From Acanthaster planci (taxonomy: Eukaryota; Echinodermata; Asteroidea; Valvatida; Acanthasteridae), in assembly GCF_001949145.1 (NCBI RefSeq), contig NW_019091365.1, positions 935,449-999,448 of the forward strand: DNA of 64,000 bases, written 5' to 3'. The notes under the pieces are model-generated. The model was not told where the DNA came from. It saw nothing but the letters and a program-made list of their open reading frames with translations, and ran no database searches. This document shows, one piece after another, positions 12,019 through 23,043 of the stretch. How positions within the stretch are numbered: position 1 is the stretch's first letter; every line of letters begins with the position of its first letter. Made by a program: the position numbers and the translations under genes.

Positions 12019-15000
12019 TTACATCAGGCTTAACCGACGCATCTTCTGCATATTCTTGGAAAGCTCTTTCGAGACTCCCACCTACAGAAGAATGGTGTGA
12101 AGAGAGAGACCAAATGACAAGTTTAGATCAGCAAATAGGTTTTATTGCTATTTAAATCTAACTCGAATTGTAAGAAACGTTTGGGAAAAATGACAGAGCC
12201 CTGAAAAATCTGACTGTATACGAAGTAGTTGTCCCCGTTAAAAAGAAATCATTTCATGTGAATCGGAATCAAGAGCAGCCGCAATTAAACTTTATTTTGG
12301 AGTGTATAGAATACAATAAGCGCCAGCAAATCAAGGTAATTCTTGGATCGTGAACACATTGAATAAGATCGGTTTACCGTAATTAATTTCATTTCATATG
12401 CATGTACCAATAGTTTGAACGACAGCAAAAGTTGCATGTCTTTGTACCTCCTTGCACTCCTCTGGGATTTTGAAGTAACCCTCCGGGTCACAGATTCCAA
12501 GTCTAAAATTGTGAACTTGCCCATTCATCACTCCAAGTTCCTCCCCTGACAAATACAATCAAACCAGTTGTAACTGACACAATTATAATTACCTCTAATT
12601 AAAAGCATTGTTTTAATTCCTTTTTTTTCAAGACTTGTGTTCTTAAAATGAATTGTCTGCTTTTTTATGGGTAAAAGAATTCTTGCAACCCAAATAGGTG
12701 ACAAAAGTTGCGATGTTCACAATTCCTTAAAAAACTGTGGGAGGGCACCCCCACTTTTCAACCATTATACTCAGGAATCATCCACGAACTTGAAACTTCC
12801 TCATAACCCCTATATCTTTCAAAGAGACAAAGACAGATTTTTCTTACATTATAAAATAAACATCATTTTAAGCTGAAGTTTTGTTGGTGGTTCCCTTGAT
12901 ATTCCTCTTCATTTTCTCACAAAAACCGAACTCAAAAAACCTGTAAAATTTTGTTTTTGAAAGATCAAAGCCTTACATGGGCATCGCTCTAATAGTACAC
13001 AGAAGGTTCGCATTTTGCGAGGACCTGTGTTGTGCCAGGGTCCACGTAATATGTAGAGAACAAACCAACCACGCATTGTACACCTCAAACCCATTCTGCA
13101 TTGAAACGTAAATCCCTGGAATCTCTTAGGGAAATTACAAAATGCGTCTCACCAGTTTCAGGGTCGAATTTACGTCTGAACAGTGACACTGGTACACATT
13201 CGTCCTTCGTCACTGTCTTCACGTTGAGCAGGGTGCCATCGTCGCTGACGTAGTACCAGCTTTCCACAGCGACATCACGATCGCCTATGGTTGAGTCCCT
13301 AAGAAACTTAGCATCCTCTGTGGCAAGTACAGAATACCAACAGAGAGTAATACCAGAAGGAAACTTCATAAACAGGAGCAAGGCTTAGATACAGTGTATT
13401 TGCACGAAAAACTTTCTTTCCATTTTGGAAACAGGGGTTCCATAATTTCGACTAACTAGATGTATTCAATACAACGTAAAACATGGACTTTTGATCAACA
13501 CAATCTTGCTTATTAGTACAAGTACTTGCTAACAGTTTAAATTGATGAATCGCATAGTTTATGTAGAAATTGCTCCTTTGCAACCTGCAAACTTTCTGGT
13601 TTGGGCAAGACGTATAGTAAATGAAGAGCTGGCTGTGGCGACAGTCACGCCGTGTGTGCGTGACCCAGAGCACAGAACAAGCTCACCTGCAGGGCTATGG
13701 CCCAATAAATTTGCCTGCACTTTGATATTCAACACAGGTTTACGATAAAGTGGCTTCAGCCTCTACACGGTTGTGTATGATTTTAGCCGCTGTCAATTAA
13801 TTTGGACTCGGCCAAGCTGTGAACTTAAAGACTAGGAGTTCATAATGCAGCAGGTGCTATTTTTAAACCTTGCACAAGGTCTTCATCGTTAACAGCACTT
13901 CTAATCATTTACCTGGAAAAGAGTAAACTTCCGGGAATCTTTTCCCCTCAAGGTCATATACTTCGCACTCGATCTCATCTCCCAACCTCTGTAAGAGGTA
14001 TTCTTTTCCCTGTAAATAAAAAAGAAGAGAACCTCTTGAGTCCTCGATTTGATGCAACTGCAGAAATTTATACTCAATATTTTTTTTAGATTACAAAGAA
14101 ATTCGATCAGACTATAAATTTCCCAGATGCATCGTTGGGATTCATTTTGGAAAGAGTTCTATTCACGGCCATCAACACTATACCCCTACAATACCAGTCA
14201 TCACTACACGATAACATGTCCAAAAAAGACAATTTTGTACCGAAAAATATGAGGCGTTTAGTTAGACAACACTTACAATTTTTGTACCGGTCTCATAGGG
14301 TTTGTGCTCAGAGTGTCAAGTGATGTCAATGTCTAGGACTCTCCATTATTTTTTGCCATTCACCACTTACTTGTTCTTGCCGTAAAATACTTATCATTTC
14401 AACAGTGTAGAGCAAGAACACCCACAATCATTAAAATTTAACTGACCCCTAATGGTTATTACCCCGTGATACATTCTATCATAGTTGATCTTAAAGTCAT
14501 CGGTTTTATACGAGGTTAAGCTTGCCTCATCGTATTCCGCTATCACTTTCAGGTGGAGCAGTGTGCCGTTGAAAAAGTCCAGAAACGTCTCAAAAGAGTA
14601 CCTCTGCAGAACTTCGTCATAAGCTCCGTGAAAGTTAATGTACTCCACCGTAAGGCCACCTCCCTCCAAAGTCGTCATCACTTCCTCTGTGGACAGTGTA
14701 TTAAAGGTATGAAGGTTTCTCTTGGTTTATATGAGCTATAACATCGAGAGAAAAAAGACTTCTAACAAACACAACAGCCATTTGACAGACTCCCTGTACT
14801 GACAGTAAAATACTATCTAAACTTAGACTTTGAAGTGCAGCCCTATTCCAGAAAACGAGGACTTCGTGTCCATACACCTCATAAAAACGTCGATACTGCC
14901 TGAACCAACTTTTTCATTGTACGTCAATAAAAGTTTGAATGCAACTTGAATATTACACGTGATTGTAAAGCGGTTGAATACCTCAAACCGAAATTAAATT

Positions 15001-15197
15001 AGTTAAATTACCGTAATAATTAGGCCTTGCTAACCTTGATCATAGGTGAAGTACTTTGGAATAGTGCAAGGTTTGCGCTCGTCGTCGCCTTCCCTTGGCG
15101 AGATACCGAACACGTCCTCGGCATACAGGGCGGGTTTTTTCACCGCCATTGCGCCCGCACTAACAACCAGCACGCACACGATGAAACTAGACAACAT
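12019..15197 (-). CDS. epdr-like: Ependymin-related protein EPDR-C
   Basis: Complete six-exon gene for 248 residues. Exons: 15197-15035, 14686-14526, 14009-13913, 13317-13153, 12545-12448, 12081-12019; phases 1-0-1-1-0. The signal peptide is MLSSFIVCVLVVSAGAMA, followed by KPCTIPKYFTYDQ. Exon 2 has HGAYDEVLQRYS and the sequon FNGT. Exon 3 has GKEYLLQRLGDEIECEVYDL. Exon 4 has STIGDRDVAVESWYYVS and DECVPVS. Exon 5 has LGICDPEGYF and EECKE. Exon 6 is VGVSKELSKNMQKMRRLSLM. Exon 2 ends at GAG followed by GCAAGC, so intron 2 appears to use a GC-AG donor, as in EPDR-D. All exons match EPDR-D in length, and exon 5 matches it at 28 of 33 residues. No disabling change is seen, so both copies look functional. 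Predicted secreted, glycosylated and disulfide-bonded. Confidence 0.92.
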
Positions 15198-16729
15198 ATT
15201 ATTTCGGAATCAGATTTTGTCCTATTAAGACATCGAGCTTAACCGATCGCGTTCGTCCTCAACGAGAGCAACACCGACAGGGATAATGACCGTCTTTCGT
15301 CTTAGTTCTGTGGAGGGGACCGAGCGGGCTCATACGACCCAGGCAGGGTATTACAGTTCAGAAGCTAGGCCTATAGTTGAAAGGTTCAGAGCATTATAAC
15401 AAGAAAGACACTTACTTAGATGCCTCTCAACTGCATGTGTATAACTGCGCAGTGTGTCTTTCTAAACACGCACTGCGTATCGTTCACAAAGAAAAACGCT
15501 GACCCACGAAGTTATTCTATTCCCCGTTGTATATGTCCATTGGGTGTTTAAAATGCTTTGACGCTGTTTAATGATGACGTTTCAGTTGCTTAAAAGCAAT
15601 TCGCAGTCAATGTAGTTTTTTTCATCAAGATGCGTCGTAAATTTCCAGGAAAAATTAAAGAGCAGCTCCTGTGAATGAGTGCCTACACTATGCTCAAGGC
15701 AGCATGAATAACATTATCAAAAAGGTCAAAAGGTTTTGTATTAGATAATTTCATCCTTTGTTGTTCTTATTGGAAAATAAAGTTTTAAAACAGCACAATT
15801 AGCTCACAAACCATGTCAACGGTTCTGCGCAGTGTCATTCCCTATCAACAACAAAGTGATCCTTCCACGAGGAAAAAATGAGACCATCATACTGTTAAAT
15901 GTTTGTCGCGTACTTGTTCTGTTGGCCAGTCTGTCCTTATGAATGATACTTGGTCAGCATTTTACTTCACATTCAAATTGAATAAAAAAACCGATTTCTT
16001 TGTATCATAAACCCTTTTGTTGTAAATCCAGCGTTTTCCAGGGGACAATTTTAAATACTGTTCTGATCCAGCACGTCTATAACTGCCCATGTATTTTGTC
16101 CAGTCTTGATGAGGTAGGCCTATGCAGGCACGTAATGGGTAGCGCCTAAGGACCTTCGTTCACGTGACGTCTGGCTCTTTGTCACACTGGAAACACTATT
16201 TGTCCCTAGGTTACACAACGGCTTCCTTTCAAGGACTCAATACCCCGATTTGCTTACTGATTCGGCCACTTAAATCGGAATTTTCACCGTGGTGGCACCA
16301 TGCTCATGGGGAGGTGGTACGGGCGGTTTGGTTGCAGACTTCTAATTGGACAACAGTCTTAAAAAAAATCCGCACTTCTAAAAATTTATAAAATACAAGT
16401 GTCTACTGTGTCGACGACGAGCAAACAAAGCTAATTTCTGCATCCTTCTTTTCATTTATTTTTTGGTTTTCTTTTACTTTTAAGGGTTTTTCGCTTCTGT
16501 AAGCACAGTGTAGTCGAGAAGCCGAGCTTGTATTCCTAAACTGAAAGAAAAAGACCCATAACAACATTTGGTGTTAAAAACAAAAACCTAAAAGGGTTCG
16601 CTATTTTACTCGAAAAGAAAATGCAAGGATTCTTCTTGCGAAGAGTGAATCCTTTTAAATGGCGTTATCTGAAACAAGACCTCCTGCCTACATTCACTGC
16701 ACTGTTTGCAATAAGAACAAATTAAAGAA
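15198..16729. other. 5' flank of EPDR-C within the duplication
   Basis: Non-coding and colinear with 26,565-28,150. No exon is found. The TATA-like word present upstream of EPDR-D is changed here ('gggctcatacgaccc'). Confidence 0.6.
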
Positions 16730-16975
16730 AGGTCGACTTTAGCATGTGATTGTCTGATATTGTACGCTGAATGGATTCGGTTGCAATGGGTTTATTCTTC
16801 TTCTAAATATATGTACTCGTAATTAACGAATGGTTTTCAATAAAGAATACATATTGATATGAATAACTGATGCTATTAGATAAGTGTTCAAGACACAAAG
16901 TGCAGGGTTATCCATCAATTAAGTTAACTTAAATTGCCATAAAATCAGATATTATCGATTCCAACTATTATGATT
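16730..16975. repeat. Dispersed repeat, 5' half split by a LINE
   Basis: Copy of the unit seen at 9925, beginning 'gcatgtgattgtctgatattg'. The unit continues after the LINE, at about 20,461 ('ataatgttaaattaaggatatgg'). The uninterrupted form is at about 11,515-11,850 ('tatgattaatgttaaatc'). Confidence 0.7.
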
Positions 16976-19900
16976 AATGAAGAAACCCAGCCCGTCGGCC
17001 ATAGTTCAACGGACATTAATGCACCATCCAGCACCGCAGCGGCGGGACGCACCACAGAGCATGGTGAGACACATAGGTCGTCCTGGGCATCCCGCTCCAT
17101 CCTGTACCTCCCCCAGCTGTCTCAGCCGCGCCTTGCCACTTGGACAGAAGGTCGTGGAAAGAGAGTGTGGTTGGTATCCTGCGCAGCCCTCTCTCACTTT
17201 AATCCAAATCCATCGCAAGTCATGCACACTCCTGAACTTATTGTACTCCAAAGTCCTGTGGCTATTGAGAATTGGCAAACCAGCAGTTGAGGATCCACCC
17301 AAGCTGCAGCCGTGAACCTGCAGGCTCGGGCCATAGATTCGTTCTTCACTGGATGGGGGGTAGCCGTGGAGTCCGCCAACCCCGTTAACGAAAGAGAAGC
17401 GCTATTTAGAAGAAGAAGAAAACTAAGCTTAACCTTTTCAGCATGGAACGTTCGCCCTCCTGGACAACAAGGCTTTAAAAAAGCTGAAAAGAGAACCGAT
17501 ACGGTAGGCAGAGAGCTTTCCCGCTACAGTTTCAATATTGCAGCCCTCATTGGGACTCACTTCCAAGACGGAGATCGGAGATGGCTACACCTTTTTCTCG
17601 ATGCCTCAGTGGCCAACTTGTAAAGAAACCTAACTACCAGCATTCCACAGGGCCTCAATGATCGACTAATGTCTATGCAGCTTCCACTGGTAAACAGGAA
17701 GAGTGCCACGCTGATCATCGCACGCGCTCCCACATGTCCAACTCTGAAGAAGCGCTAAGGACAAGTTCTATGAGGAACTCGATGCCGTTATTGCTGCCGT
17801 CCCTAAGTTAGAGAAGCTTATCATTCACGGCGACTTCAATGCTCGCATCGGGTCCGACCACCAAGCGTAGGCCCGGGTCATCGGAAAGCTTGGTGTAGAG
17901 AAGTGTAACATCAACGGCTTCCTCTTGCTCAGAACTTGTGCCACCCACGAAATAACTATTACCAAGACTATGTTCCGCCTCCAAACCCGCAACAAAACGT
18001 CCCTCGCCCTCGGCACTGGAATCTAATCGACTAGTCGTCAAGATAAAGGACACGCGTGACATGCGGCCAGTTGACCAGGTGCAGACTGTTTGGACTAACC
18101 ACCACCTCATTATCTCCAAAATGGCATTCCACTTCCAGGCCAAGAGGACGTCCCCGGGACTGAAGGTCGTTAAGAGACTGAATGTCAGCAAGCTGAAGTC
18201 TACTCTAAAAGCACAGGAGCGCCAGCGCTCTTGACAGCAAACTCAACAGCAACATCAGCACGGAAATCAGTGTCGATGAGCAGTGGGCATCCTTCACAGA
18301 CATAGTCCACTCCACCGCCCACGAGACCCTGGGCCCAGCAATTAGAAACCACCGGGACTGCTTTGCCATTAACGACACTGACATTCAAGATCTCCTAGAG
18401 GAGAAGCACCGCCTACTCAGGGTTTACCAAAGCGATCCTTCCAACTCCGCCAAAAGGGCCGCCTTTGCCAACGTGCGTACCAAAGTTCAAATGAAGCTCC
18501 GCAACATGCAGGACTCCTCGCTCAACGCCAGGGCTGATGAGATTCAGGGCTATTCTGACCGGCACAACACGAAAAGATTTGTGTTCTCTGACAAAAAGCC
18601 GATTCTGGAGAGGTGAACAGAGCACTTCAATGGCGTACTCAACAGACCGTCAGAAATTAATGATACTGCCATCACCTGCCTCCTACAGATGGCTTGCAAC
18701 CCAGACCTTGACTGCTTGACTCCTACTCTAGACGAGGTCCTGCAGGCTACCAACTGATGTCCACTGGAAAGCTCCTGGTGCAGACGCTGAGATCTACAAG
18801 TCCTGCAGTGTTTGCCGACCAACTTCTTTCAGTTCATGTGAAGTAAGGTACAGCTCCCCAAGAGTTTACGGATGCCACCATCGTTCATATTTACAAACGG
18901 AAGGGAACTGGCAGTCATGTGAGAACTACAGGGGAATCTCGCTCTTGTCCATCGCCGGTAAGATTCTGGCCCCGTCGTGCTTTACCGCCTAGTCAACACC
19001 TTGAGTAAAGCCACTTCCCTTAGAGCCAGTGTGGTTCCCGTGTTAGTAGGTTGACAGTGGACGTGGTCTTCGCCACCCAGCAGCTGCAGGAGAAGTGCAT
19101 GGAGCAGCACCACCTTCGTGGACCTTACCAAGGCCTTCAACAATATCAGCTGGGAGGGCTTGTGGAAGATTGTGTAGGTTTGGCTGCCCAGAGACCTTCC
19201 TTTCCATTGTGCTCCAGGTCAACAACGGTATGATGGCCAAGGTCCTGAACGATGGAGATGCATCGGCGGCCTTTCCAGTGACCAGTGGTGTCAAGCAGGG
19301 CTGTGTCTTGGCGCCAACACTATTTCAGCATGACGTTCTCTGCTATGCTCACACACGCCTTTAGAGACATGGATGTCGGCATCTCCATCAGGTGGAGGAC
19401 CGATGGTAAACTCTTCAACCTAAGTCAACTTAAGGCAGTCACCAAAGTGACTGAGACGGCCGTCAGAGACTTCCCCTTTGTTGATGATTGTGCCCTCAAT
19501 GCCTGCCATGGGCATGAGATGCAGTCTCAGGTGGACACCTCGACAGCCTGCGACAACTTTAGCCGAACCGTCAGCACCAAGAAGACGGAGGTGATGCTTC
19601 AACCTGCCCCTGACAAACCCAACCATGAGCCTACCTTCACCGTGACGGGCTAAAAACTCCAGACGGTTTACAGCTTCATGTACGTTGCCAGCAGACTCTC
19701 CCGCTTAGCCACTATTGAAGCTGAGATCAACAGAGCTCCAAAGCAAGCAGTGCCTTCGGACGACTCAGACCAAACGTCTGAGAGTGAAGAGGGATCCCAT
19801 TACCACAGAACTCAAAGCCTATGCAAGGCTGTGGTCTTGAATCCCCCTATATATACCTTCTAGATAGGGACAGTCTATGAGAGACATGAGAGGCATTTGA

Positions 19901-20462
19901 AAAAGTTCCACCTGCGCTGTCTCCGAAACCTTCTCAACATCCGCTGGCAATACAAAGTTCCCAGACAACGAAGTCCTGAGTGAAGCAGGCACGCTCAGCA
20001 TAACCAATCTCATGAGCAGGGCCCAGATCAGATGGGCAGGCCTCGTTTCCCGGATGCCAGATGACCGCATCTCCAAGCGGCTCGTTTACGGGGAACTCAA
20101 TCATGGCGAGCGCTCTGTCGGTGGCTACAGAAAGCACTTTAAGGACTATCTGAAAGTCTCCTTACAAGACTTCAAAATTGACGCTGAGTCCTGGGAGTCC
20201 CAGACAGAACACCGCATGGCATGGCGCGGACTGTCTCCAAGGTGCCCGGACAGCAGAAGAGTGACACATCGTCACTGCCATCAATTGTCACTGAGCTACG
20301 CAAGGCAAGAGCCACCAGCACCTCAGCACTCCACCCACCCACTGCAGTGCTCTTTCTGGGGTAGATGGTTCCTTGCCCAGATAGGCCTCTCCAGCCATCT
20401 ACGAACCCACGCCAGATTGATATCTACACATTCAATGACAAATAGCGAACAACAACACGAAT
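16976..20462 (+). mobile_element. Degenerate APE-type non-LTR retrotransposon (LINE)
   Basis: An old LINE with many stops and frameshifts, readable in pieces on the plus strand. The endonuclease start is at about 17,430-17,560 (SAWNVRPPGQQG, DTVGRELSRYSFNIAALIGT). The endonuclease motif IIHGDFNARIGSDH is near 17,820-17,860. The RT palm includes DLTKAFNNISWEGLWK (about 19,120-19,170), SGVKQGCVLAPTLF (about 19,283-19,325) and the catalytic FVDDCAL at about 19,477-19,497, where FADD is usual. The 3' end encodes SRAQIRWAGLVSRMPDDR and ERSVGGYRKHFKDYLK, typical of LINE C-termini. No poly(A) tail or long target duplication is obvious; 'taatg' occurs on both sides. It cannot encode active protein as it stands. 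Confidence 0.88.
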
Positions 20463-20639
20463 AATGTTAAATTAAGGATATGGTGGGTACTACGTTTTAT
20501 AGCAAGGGATGGAGTGTTGTTTGTCTTTAACATGCGCAAACTTCAAAACTTTAACGAAACGTGCATCAAATTGAAAAATGCGCCATTCGTTCTAAACGCT
20601 TAATAAAACTTTGAATCGGTTTATATAAAGTACAATAAA
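20461..20639. repeat. Dispersed repeat, 3' half after the LINE
   Basis: 'ttatagcaagggatggagtgttgtt' and 'gaaacgtgcatcaaatt' match about 11,766-11,840 and 22,763-22,840. This is the continuation of the unit broken at 16,975. Confidence 0.7.
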
Positions 20640-21790
20640 GAACACATGGTGCCTTGCTAAAAAAAGAGAACCATTTTATTTAACTTCGTGAAACAACTTG
20701 AGTAAAAGCAGGGTCTAAGAATGAAAGTAAAAACTAATGCGATATAAAAGTAAGAGTAAGCATATGTTTGGTATTTCAAGTACACCTTTAATAAGAGACA
20801 GCCTATTATTATAAATGCGAGACAAACACATTTCGTGAGTCTGTGCCGATTAAATTGTTGTGGTAATTCATTTAAACTTCGACTAATTAAATACTGATAG
20901 AGGGTGGGACATATGAGAATGAAATTTACAGCCAAGTCATTTACATAATTGTTATACATTATCATTATCCACGAGTAATACAAGCTCCATGAAATCTGAT
21001 GCGCAAAACCAGTCATTAGATTGAAAACGTTTAAAGATTGAATTACATACGAGTACAATTATAGCAACCTTTTCGACTGTACCAACCCTCGTCATTTTGA
21101 CACAACATAATTATGGATTTAACAAAATGGAGATTGGATATACATGCCCCGAAAGAGATTACACTGAAATACGAAACACATCAGTTTTGCGTAGCCTATC
21201 ACCAAAAATAAACTTTTGAATGAGTCAAGAAGGCTAATGTTTGGCATTCCCTCTGAAATCTTTATATTGTTTATATAAAGTGTTGGTCACATGGTGAATC
21301 GTGCATATTAACCTACTATAAGCACTGATTACGGAGTATCATAAGCCCACGTCTGAGTTGTCGATGCATACGCTGTAGGGTACGTACATTTATCATCTTT
21401 TTAAAGAAAAAATAGCTTTGGAACACTGCTTTGCTTTTTTGTTCGGTTTCGAATACACGATCCTAATTAGGTTCTGCAATATTCTTTATGGCATACACCG
21501 TGTTGTTATCGAAGTCATGTGGTTGCGGACTGCCTCTTTTGCAAAGTCGCGATTTACAAAATGCTACCGGTCCAAAAGTGTGCATGTGCTTGGCTAATAC
21601 ACTTTAAAAGAGGAATATTCACGAAACAGCTTTCCCTTAACCAGGACAGAATCTGCTCTGAACTTCGTTTCCGATAACACTGTCAATCCCCCCAAAGAAT
21701 AATCAAAATGGTTTCGGAACTTCATCATGGTTGGTGTCGGTTACTTCAAGGCGTGCCCCTGGAAGTGGAAACAGACAATTAAAATGAGCA
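20640..21790. repeat. Duplicated block of the EPDR-B 3' region (copy 2)
   Basis: Colinear with 3610-5050, including a dead copy of the EPDR-B last exon at 21,698-21,758. The five other exons of that gene copy are absent, since the sequence passes into a different duplicated block at about 22,020. Confidence 0.75.
21698..21758 (-). pseudogene. Relic last exon of an EPDR-B-like gene
   Basis: On the minus strand a CAG acceptor is followed by GGGCACGCCTTGAAG then TAA. EPDR-B has GGGCGCGCC...GAA at the same places. The in-frame stop at codon 6 (21,741-21,743) replaces Glu, the downstream codons stay alignable (PT-TMMK-RNHF), and the original stop is lost. No other exons of this copy remain. Confidence 0.8.
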
Positions 21791-22232
21791 TGTTGTTAAC
21801 TTTTAGGTAATAGCTATTAATCTTTCCAAAGTTGCAATGTTTTGGATTAGGGGCACTACTGCTACACAAGGCCCAAAACAGGTCTCTGGTTTCTGGTCAG
21901 GGGCTGGCTCCAAAGTGATGCAGTAAGGCGTCCCCCCCCCCTCAGTTTTTCCCACTAGAGTGATGAGGACTTGCCCCTGTCCGAATTAGGGACTTGTAGC
22001 GATCTGTGGTTTAAGAAATGGCGTTTTCTAACAGGATTCGGAGACAGCCTTATCCTAATGCATACACGATTTGACATGTATCATGATTATTATGGTTACT
22101 GTTAACAGTGGATACTGTTTCTCAGAAAGTCTGATGGATTTTGGTATTTGTAAGTTTGTACTGTTTGTAAGGGGTCAGCCATTCCCTCTCATGTACTCTT
22201 GGGGGTTGGGTGTGCTCTGTGTTCCATAGCAA

Positions 22233-22410
22233 TGAGTTAATGATTGGCCGAGGTGCAAAATGGAAATTGATGAACATCGGACCTGTGTGTCCATGCATTG
22301 AGTTAATGATGGCCTGGGTACCAAATGAAAATTGACGTACATCGGACTAGGGTGTCCACGGAGATAATGATTGGCCTGGATGTGAAATGAAAATTGATGT
22401 ATGGGACCTG
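22233..22410 (+). repeat. Minisatellite, about 3 units of 61-66 bp
   Basis: Unit beginning 'gagttaatgattggcc', repeated with 'gagttaatgatggcctgg' and 'gagataatgattggcctgg'. Same locus as 11,225-11,385, with a different unit number. Confidence 0.65.
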
Positions 22411-23009
22411 GACCTCCTGTTAGCCCGTATTTCCGAGGCAAGTTTGCCCAAAAAATTCGGTATCTGGCAAATTTTAATATTGAGTTTCATACAATAAAGA
22501 GTGTGGGTATAATGTACGCTGAATGGATTCAGTTGCAATGATTTTATTGTTCATCTAAATATATTTACTCGTAACTGGTTTCGGATAAAGAATACCTAAC
22601 ATGTTTCTAATAACTGTAATGTAAAATAAGTGTTTGTTCAAGCTACAAATACATGTTTTTGATGCTCTTATCCATCAAGTAAGTCATCCTAAATTGCCTT
22701 GAAATCATGTCTTATAGATCTTTTACGATTAATGTTAAATCAAAGATGTGGTGAATAAAGTTTTATTGCAAGGGATGAAGTGTTGTTAGTCTTTAAAATA
22801 CGTAAACTTCACAAAAAAATAGGGAAACGTGCATCAAATTTAAAACTGCTTTCTAAATAATATGGTGCGTGCATTACCAGGATCATATATCAGTTAAAAG
22901 TACGTAAGTTATTAAGAGCAAATAAAACAGTTCAAGATCTTTAAGAGATAAACCCACAACACAAAGGACACTTAACGCATAGTTGACATCAAGACAGGAG
23001 CTTCGCTTG

Positions 23010-23015
23010 TTTATT
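23010..23015 (-). terminator. Polyadenylation signal of EPDR-D
   Basis: AATAAA on the minus strand, about 29 bases past the EPDR-D stop; same relative place as in EPDR-C. Confidence 0.55.
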
Positions 23016-23043
23016 CACGACTCAAAATCACGAAGGCAACGCA

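Larger units (their letters stand above)
10988..16715. repeat. Segmental duplication, copy 1 (contains EPDR-C)
   Basis: This stretch is colinear with about 22,020-28,150. It starts at 'gttttctaacaggattc' (10,992 and 22,023) and ends near 'cactgcactgt' (about 16,693 and 28,134). The whole EPDR-C gene, its 3' flank and more than 1.4 kb of 5' flank are paired with EPDR-D. Copy 2 is longer, partly because about 390 bases are inserted in intron 2 of EPDR-D (about 25,000-25,395). Confidence 0.85.

Noticed and set aside
20657-21058. 133-codon minus-strand open frame
   Set aside because: It lies in a duplicated non-coding 3' flank. No comparably long minus-strand frame is open in the matching stretch at about 3,630-4,140, so it is not under coding constraint.
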